The position numbers were made by a program, and so were the translations under genes. A DNA stretch of 64,000 bases, from contig NC_081409.1 in assembly GCF_030272615.1 (NCBI RefSeq), positions 618,249,255-618,313,254 of the forward strand. The letters are read 5' to 3'. Source of the stretch: Cryptomeria japonica (Eukaryota; Streptophyta; Pinopsida; Cupressales; Cupressaceae). The notes under the pieces are model-generated. The model saw only the letters and a list, made by a program, of their open reading frames with translations, was not told the DNA's origin and ran no database searches. Below, in pieces: positions 58,622 through 64,000 of the stretch; within the stretch, counting starts at the first letter, position 1, and each line of letters begins with the position of its first letter.

Positions 58622-60376
58622 TTGATGAAAGACTTGGAAAAGAAATTGAAAATTACCAATACTAGCATGGATGGATACAAGATAGAACCAGTACTTTCAT
58701 TAGTCTCTCTTCCTCCATCGCCGAAACAGTTGGGCAAACCATCAGAGGCTATTAAAACATGGACTTCAACTCCGAATATCACATATGATGGTCTTTTTGT
58801 ACAATCTTCTACTTCCCTGGCAAATGAAATAGAAGAGGATGTTGTTCTAAAATGGCTTTTTAAGGAAGATAGTGAAAACAAAGAAGTACGGTATTGTGAG
58901 ATTTCCTCAACACAATATGATCCAGGCTACAAAATGAGTCAATGCATGGGATATTTAGGTACTGGTCCCTTGGGAAAACATCAAGAGGGTATTATTGAAC
59001 CGATTCAGTTGCAAACAAAATCAATAAATGATAAGGCTGGACTGGGGTACAATCCAAAAAAGACATTAGACCAAAAACATGCTTCTAAGTCTAAGTGGTA
59101 GAAAAGGATATCACCTTCAACATTACAGAAAACAAACACTCAACAAACTCAAGCATAGTGTGTAAAAGAAAAAGAGGAACCAACAATCAAGAAAGAAGAA
59201 ATGGTCAACATTCAGGCTCCGATGGTGTCAGCTACAACAATACAAGGAGTTGAAGTCCCAGAGGATATAAGAGACAAAGTAGAAAGAATCAGAGAATTGT
59301 TTGCACCACTGAAATTTCTAGTCACATATACTGGTAGGTAGCAAGTAGATGATTTAGAGACTGACTCAAATGAGTATGAATGGGGTCCAGACCACCTCTT
59401 AGATACATCCAACACAGAAACTACAGAAGAGTCTAGCGGTATCACATATGATACTCAAGAGCTGATGTGTTTAAAGATAGAAAAGGAGATACAAGAAATT
59501 AGACTAAAAAGACAAGCAGACTATGAACAAGGGCTGAAGGAAGGAAGAATACCAGAAATTTTTTCATCTATTATATACCCCTCTAAAAAGACAAAACAAA
59601 TCAGGTATGGGATTACACAAGAAGAATTGGAATCTTCAGAAGCAAAATCGATCATTAGTCCAGAGGAAGTTGAATGGAGTAGACAACAGGGAGTCACAGA
59701 AGAATCAAGATCATGTCAACAGGTGTATCAGATACAAATGCTAAATGAGCCAAATCTTGAAGGAACTTGTAGCATTCAAGAAGTTGGTGTTGATACCATA
59801 CATACATTCACTCAAGCACTTGAAGAAGACTCAGAAACTTCATCCAATGACTCTGAGGACTTTGATAATAGTCTTGTTTATGACATTATCTACTCAGCAT
59901 CAAACTCTGAATCCTCTAATATAAATGGTGAGAATCTGTCTACTGATCTTGTTACTGTCGAACCTTGATATGAAGTCCATCTTGGCATAGAGAACAATGC
60001 CACAAGTAGGTCTATTGGATTAGGTCAACTAAATATTAACATGCACTTTAATAATCATGTGCTGACTTTTCCTGGTCTCGAGACATTTACACAAGGTATC
60101 CTTTTGGAACTTGACTTTTTGATCTATAGTTGTGATGACAATACCGTGAACTCCCTCGAACCTGTCCACACTCTATCCTTGGTACATACTGAATTAATTG
60201 ACTCTAGTCTACAAGACCAACCCATGAATGTACCTACTTTTGCCAATGACTACACACTAGCTTATTACCTAAACGCAGTTGAACCCATGTACTCTTCCGC
60301 CAACAAAAAGAGTGAAAACATGACTAAAACAGATATCAAGTATCTTAGTCGCAAAAATCAAAAAAATAAAAAATAA
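58622..60376 (+). pseudogene. Tat-lineage linker between protease and RT
   Basis: Four open pieces (58622-59101, 59465-59968, 60041-60376 and a short one at about 59200-59460), acidic and Ser-rich, with GLGYNPKK (a G-patch-like end, 59038-59061). They lead in the same direction to RT and are split by stops. No catalytic domain. Such long acidic linkers are seen in Tat-type polyproteins. Confidence 0.6.
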
Positions 60377-60526
60377 AAGATCTGATGGCGAAACCACATT
60401 GTGGCGGTGTCATAATCCGACAAAGAGAAAATAAAAGACATACCTAAGGGTGAAAACCTCTCTGAGGCACTTGAAGGTGATATACTTGATATACTGCCAA
60501 GTCACTTCCAGAAGAGATCTTCTATA

Positions 60527-61265
60527 TTGATTGAGCCAACTCAGCTAGTAAACATTGGGAGACAAGAGACACCACACATCATTCATGTAGGTCAATCACT
60601 ATCAGTAGAAGAATTGAAAGATTTCACTCATCTCTTTTTAGAAAAGAAGATCAATTTTGCATGGACGTACTCTAATATGCCAGGCCTAGATCCTTATCTT
60701 ATCATGCATCATCTTTCTATCACACCAGAAGTTAAACTAGTCAAGCAAAAACTCCATAAGATGCACCCTCGTGTGGCACTAATAGTCAAAGCTGAGCTAG
60801 AAAAACTGCTAAGAGCTAGATTTATTAGAGCTATAGACTATACGAAATGGATTTCAAACATAGTACCTCTGTCAAAGACAAACAAATCTATTAGGGTTTG
60901 CACAAAATTCAGAGCTCTCAACAAAGCTTGTCTGAAGGATGACTTTCCATTGCCAAACATTGATATGATAGTCGATATGACTGCTGGGTATGAGATGTAC
61001 TCACTAATGGATGGATTCTACAGTTATAATCAGATCAAAATAGCTCCTAGAGATCAAGAAAAGATAACTTCCACCTGTGCATGGGGAACCTTTTGCTGGA
61101 ATGTCATGCCATTCGAGCTGAAGATCGCAGGAGCAACTTACCAAAGAGTGGTAACTACTATATTTCATGACATGATGCATAATAATATGGAAGATTATGT
61201 TGATGACACTTTAGTAAAGACTATGAAGAGATCCACGCATATTTAAGAGCTCAGCCCTATACTAG
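60527..61265 (+). pseudogene. Tat-lineage reverse transcriptase, N-terminal part
   Basis: Open to a TAA at 61244. Motifs: MPGLDPYLIMHHL, KQKLHKMHPR, WISNIVPLSKTNKSIRVC, DDFPLPNIDMIVD, MDGFYSYNQIKIAP, WGTFCWNVMPFELKIAGATYQR and DYVDDTLVK (catalytic YVDD, 61196-61207). Some invariant residues are changed (FELKIAG for FGLKNAG). The domain is cut at 61265 by the next element. Confidence 0.87.
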
Positions 61266-62894
61266 TGTAGCGTCGTAAATTGTACGCACTTGCTAGGGTG
61301 GTACAATTTCACACCTAGTTTAGCACCCGCCTTGGCGCATTTTGCATTTTGCATTGCATTTCCCCTTTAGCACTTAATTAATTAAATTAATTAGGTCTAA
61401 GGTCCTATTTTATCATCTCCTACATCATAAAGTTGGGCCCTTTCATTAAAGTGTGCCCCTTTCATTTTATTCTTCCAATACATCATTTAATCAAAAACCC
61501 TAATTAGGTCCTATTTTGAACTTGGGGGCTTGATTTCGGGGGTCAAAACATCTCGAAATCAACTGTAACTTCGGGATTCTCTCTAAAATCATCATATCCG
61601 ACGACCCTAAAAATTTGGTGAAAAGTTGTCGGGACCATGGTGCCCGGAGTGCACATGGTCCCGGACATTTTTCCCAAAATTTTAGGAGCGCGATCCAATC
61701 ATAAAATAAAGCTTAACCCCAAGAAATTGGTGGGATATTCAATCTCTAGGTCAGCCAAAAGTCAAAATTAAGACCTAGGGTTTCATATATAAGAGCTCTC
61801 TTTCTTCATTTGAAAGGATCCGAATTTTGGCTTTCGAGGACCTTCTATGCAGCGAAAGAGCAGATCTTTGAAGACTTCAACAACATTCAACATCCTTCTA
61901 TCAAGCATTTATCAATTTCATTCATCCATTTAGGGCTTGGAAGACATTGAAGAACAATAGGAGATTACCGACTGAAGATTGGCTTGTACTCCTCCCTTGA
62001 GGGTTGGGTATGATTTCATGTTGTTTTCATGTCTTTGCATAAGCTTCAATATATCCTTTATTCATGCTTTAGATTACTTTGCATCTTGATTTAGAGCATT
62101 TACATTATCATTTACAAGCAATTAGGGTTTACTTTCTAGGTTGCTCTAGTTTGCTTTCTTGCATTTAAGGACCTTGCACACACACTAGGTCTACACACAC
62201 AATACATTTTACAATACAACTTGGCTATTCGTGGAGGTGGAAATCACCGAAGCGGGGGTTTGACTAAGGCAAAACCCTATATAGCCGCCCAAACACCTTT
62301 TCAGATATAAGTGCAGGTTTCAGGACTCGGACGACGCCGCAAGTTACAGATCCGGAAGAAGCAGACGGAGACCGAACTTCACACCAAATCTCAGAGCAGA
62401 AGACCTGGATAGGGGCATGGGGTGCCCTAGTCCCTGGGACAGGGGCGCTGGGCGCCCTGGTCCTTTTGACAGCAGTTTTCAACATTTTTGACAGCTTTGC
62501 AAAACAACAGTTTTCGGAGCAGTTTCAGGGGCAGAATCAGGACAGTGGCGCCCGTGCCCCCGTCCCGAACATTTTCAGTCAGATTTTAACTCCGGGTACA
62601 TTTTTACATTCTTTTCTTGTCCTTGTGTTTACAACTTTCCATTATTTAAGTTCAATTCTGCAATCTCGTTATTAGTTCATACTTGCACTTTGGGGTTAGG
62701 GATTGAACTTGCATCATTCTATCTATCATTTACAACAAAGGAATAGAAATCCTAATAGGTAGCCTTTGGCTCTTTCTTCCACAAGGAGAAGTAGCCAATT
62801 GTGTGATACCTCTAGGCTCTTTCGTATTCCACAAGTGTGTGGTTGAAAGTGGGATTAGGGCATGCTTGCTTAGTGTCACTTTTTCTCCCACACA
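61266..62894 (+). repeat. 5' LTR of the right-edge element
   Basis: 1629 bp. TATA box TATATAA at 61786-61792. GC-rich palindromes at 61631-61662 (9-bp perfect arms GGGACCATG/CATGGTCCC), 62411-62433, 62436-62463 and 62540-62565. The 3' portion (catcattctatctat...gtagcctt) resembles 30137-30175 of the gag-only element. Confidence 0.8.
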
Positions 62895-62897
62895 TTT

Positions 62898-62916
62898 TGG
62901 TGAACATGACGTGAAT
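62898..62916 (+). promoter_or_regulatory. primer-binding site of the right-edge element
   Basis: TGGTGAACATGACGTGAAT, close to the 30372 site of the gag-only element. Confidence 0.6.
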
Positions 62917-63057
62917 CTATCATTGCTTCCTCTTGCATTGCATTTGTTAGATCTAGATCAAGATTTAGTGTGTTTTCATTTCATTTTCATTAAAAAGAAA
63001 AAAAAAAAAAAAGTGTGTTTCTTTGCATTGTGTGTTTAAATTTTATGCAATTTCAAA

Positions 63058-64000
63058 ATGTCAGATTTTTATTTGCAAGATGTTCATATTTGTGATGATT
63101 ATGAGTTAGATGAAGCTTTAGATGAATTTTTGAAACCTAAATATACCAAATCTTCATTTTACCAAAAAATCATGAACATTGTTACTATGCCATTTCATTG
63201 TGATGAGAAAGATAAGTCAAATGATTCCTCTCAAGGGTACATTCCTATCAGCTCTTCCACTAAATCTAGTAACATGGTTGTTTTCAATGATCCCCTCTAT
63301 GAAGAGATATCTCCTTTTGAATCAAAAGATAAACCTTTTAATAGATGTGATCATGCTTTGTTAGATGATGCCCTTGATGACTTTGTGGCTCCTAAAAAAT
63401 GCTCCCTTCATGAGGATCCTTTTGTGCAAGAAGATGACATTATCCCTACATTTCCTAGTGATGGCATTTCCTTTTCCAACAAAATTCCCACTAGAGATGA
63501 TGAATTAATGATAAATTCTTACCCTTCTCCTAAAGTTTGTCTTACCCATAAGCATCCCTTAGAGAAAGAAGATGAAATAATAAGCAATTTCCTTAATTCT
63601 CTCTCCCCTAAAGATCATATTGAACATATTTTGAGGAAAGAGGATGAGTTTAACACATCTACTGATGCTCTCCCTCCTAAGGATGAGGAATTAATAAACA
63701 ATGTTATCTCCTCTCCCGAAATTGACAATACTTCAAACATTCCTTTCAACAACCTCACTATTTGGGATGAACCATTAGAAGAAGGTATAGATTATTCTCT
63801 ACCCCTAGCCAAAGGGGATGAAATCAAGATTGGAAACTCCCTTGATAGTTTCTCCCCTTCCTTGAATCTCAATTATTCTCCCTCTAAAAATAAAGCATCT
63901 CCCTCTCCTCAACTTGGTTCTACTCATAAGGAAACCCTAGTTCAAAGCAAGATGGTTAACATTTCTTTCAAAGATCTCCCTCTCAAAAGTGAGACTTTAG
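63058..64000 (+). CDS. open reading frame of unknown function, runs off the window
   Basis: ATG at 63058 starts 314 uninterrupted codons, with no stop before 64000. The protein begins MSDFYLQDVHICDDYELDE and is acidic and Ser/Pro-rich. It repeats short units of the type LDEALDEFL / LDDALDDFV and KEDE-----L--LPPKDEE. No capsid, protease or RT motif is visible. By position, behind the primer site, it is the first ORF of the element, which could be an N-terminal gag extension or an extra ORF. Its freedom from stops contrasts with every other element frame here and suggests a younger insertion. Confidence 0.8.
   Translation, partial: MSDFYLQDVHICDDYELDEALDEFLKPKYTKSSFYQKIMNIVTMPFHCDEKDKSNDSSQGYIPISSSTKSSNMVVFNDPLYEEISPFESKDKPFNRCDHALLDDALDDFVAPKKCSLHEDPFVQEDDIIPTFPSDGISFSNKIPTRDDELMINSYPSPKVCLTHKHPLEKEDEIISNFLNSLSPKDHIEHILRKEDEFNTSTDALPPKDEELINNVISSPEIDNTSNIPFNNLTIWDEPLEEGIDYSLPLAKGDEIKIGNSLDSFSPSLNLNYSPSKNKASPSPQLGSTHKETLVQSKMVNISFKDLPLKSETL

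Larger units (their letters stand above)
52566..61265 (+). mobile_element. Ty3/Gypsy Tat-lineage retrotransposon, 5' part
   Basis: 5' LTR 52566-53746, lysine-tRNA-like primer site, 2.2-kb leader, gag, protease and RT up to 61265, where another LTR element has inserted. RT and gag blocks (GYNQIK-type, AGATYQR, FHDMMH, YVDD) are those of the Tat/Ogre/Retand group. RNase H, integrase and 3' LTR must lie beyond the window. Stops and frame changes in gag and linker. Confidence 0.85.
61266..64000 (+). mobile_element. LTR retrotransposon related to the gag-only element, 5' part
   Basis: LTR from TGTAGCG (61266) to CACACA (62894), primer site TGGTGAACATGACG at 62898, then an open frame running off the window. 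LTR start, LTR end, primer site and the palindrome-bearing module (61565-61690) match the gag-only element at 29115-36884, although most of the LTR differs. It sits inside the RT of the Tat-lineage element. The rest lies beyond 64000. Confidence 0.85.

Overview
The window is eukaryotic, from a seed plant with a large, repeat-choked genome; a gymnosperm (conifer-like) is the best guess, but nothing here proves it. No bacterial gene organisation, rRNA, tRNA or CRISPR is visible. Almost all recognisable coding sequence belongs to transposable elements. The only host-type gene is one broken MIKC MADS-box gene at 48.9-50.9 kb. Most element genes carry stops or frameshifts and are read here as relics.

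Layout. (1) 1-3100: 3' half of a Ty1/copia element (copia-A, +) lying against a degraded Gypsy gag (3101-4107, -). (2) About 4108-43201: one minus-strand Gypsy chromovirus opened up by later insertions. Copia-B (4807-11653, -, TSD ctcat) sits in its chromodomain. A 0.94-kb TIR element (12221-13162) sits in its integrase. Copia-C (16208-41622, +) sits in its gag. (3) Copia-C is itself split in its reverse transcriptase by a 19.2-kb CACTA DNA transposon (20302-39480, TSD att). (4) The CACTA carries a gag-only LTR element (29115-36884, TSD ctatt) and fragments of host genes. The layers are therefore chromovirus > copia-C > CACTA > gag-only element.

The most interesting part is in the CACTA: two arms of about 1.1 kb (36899-38004 and 38051-39152), inverted around a 46-bp spacer, both carrying a fragment of a DRM-type de novo DNA methyltransferase. 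Transcribed through, this would fold into a long hairpin with homology to the gene that directs RNA-guided methylation of transposons. Rice CACTA elements are known to encode miR820, which targets OsDRM2, so this may be an independent, hairpin-based version of the same idea. The same CACTA also holds a PPR fragment, a possible EAF7/CT20 fragment and a LINE relic.

Right side. 43202-48937 is mostly unassigned and AT-rich, with a LINE RNase H relic and two Mutator-type MITEs having 9-bp duplications. The MADS gene (48938-50822) keeps its exon-intron structure but is broken by a 47-bp tandem duplication in the MADS box and a 1-nt loss in exon 2. From 52566 a Tat-lineage Gypsy element (+, lysine-tRNA-like primer site) runs to 61265. 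There its reverse transcriptase is cut by another LTR element (61266 to beyond the window), whose long open reading frame from 63058 runs off the edge. That last element and the gag-only element share LTR ends, primer site and an unusual GC-rich palindromic module.
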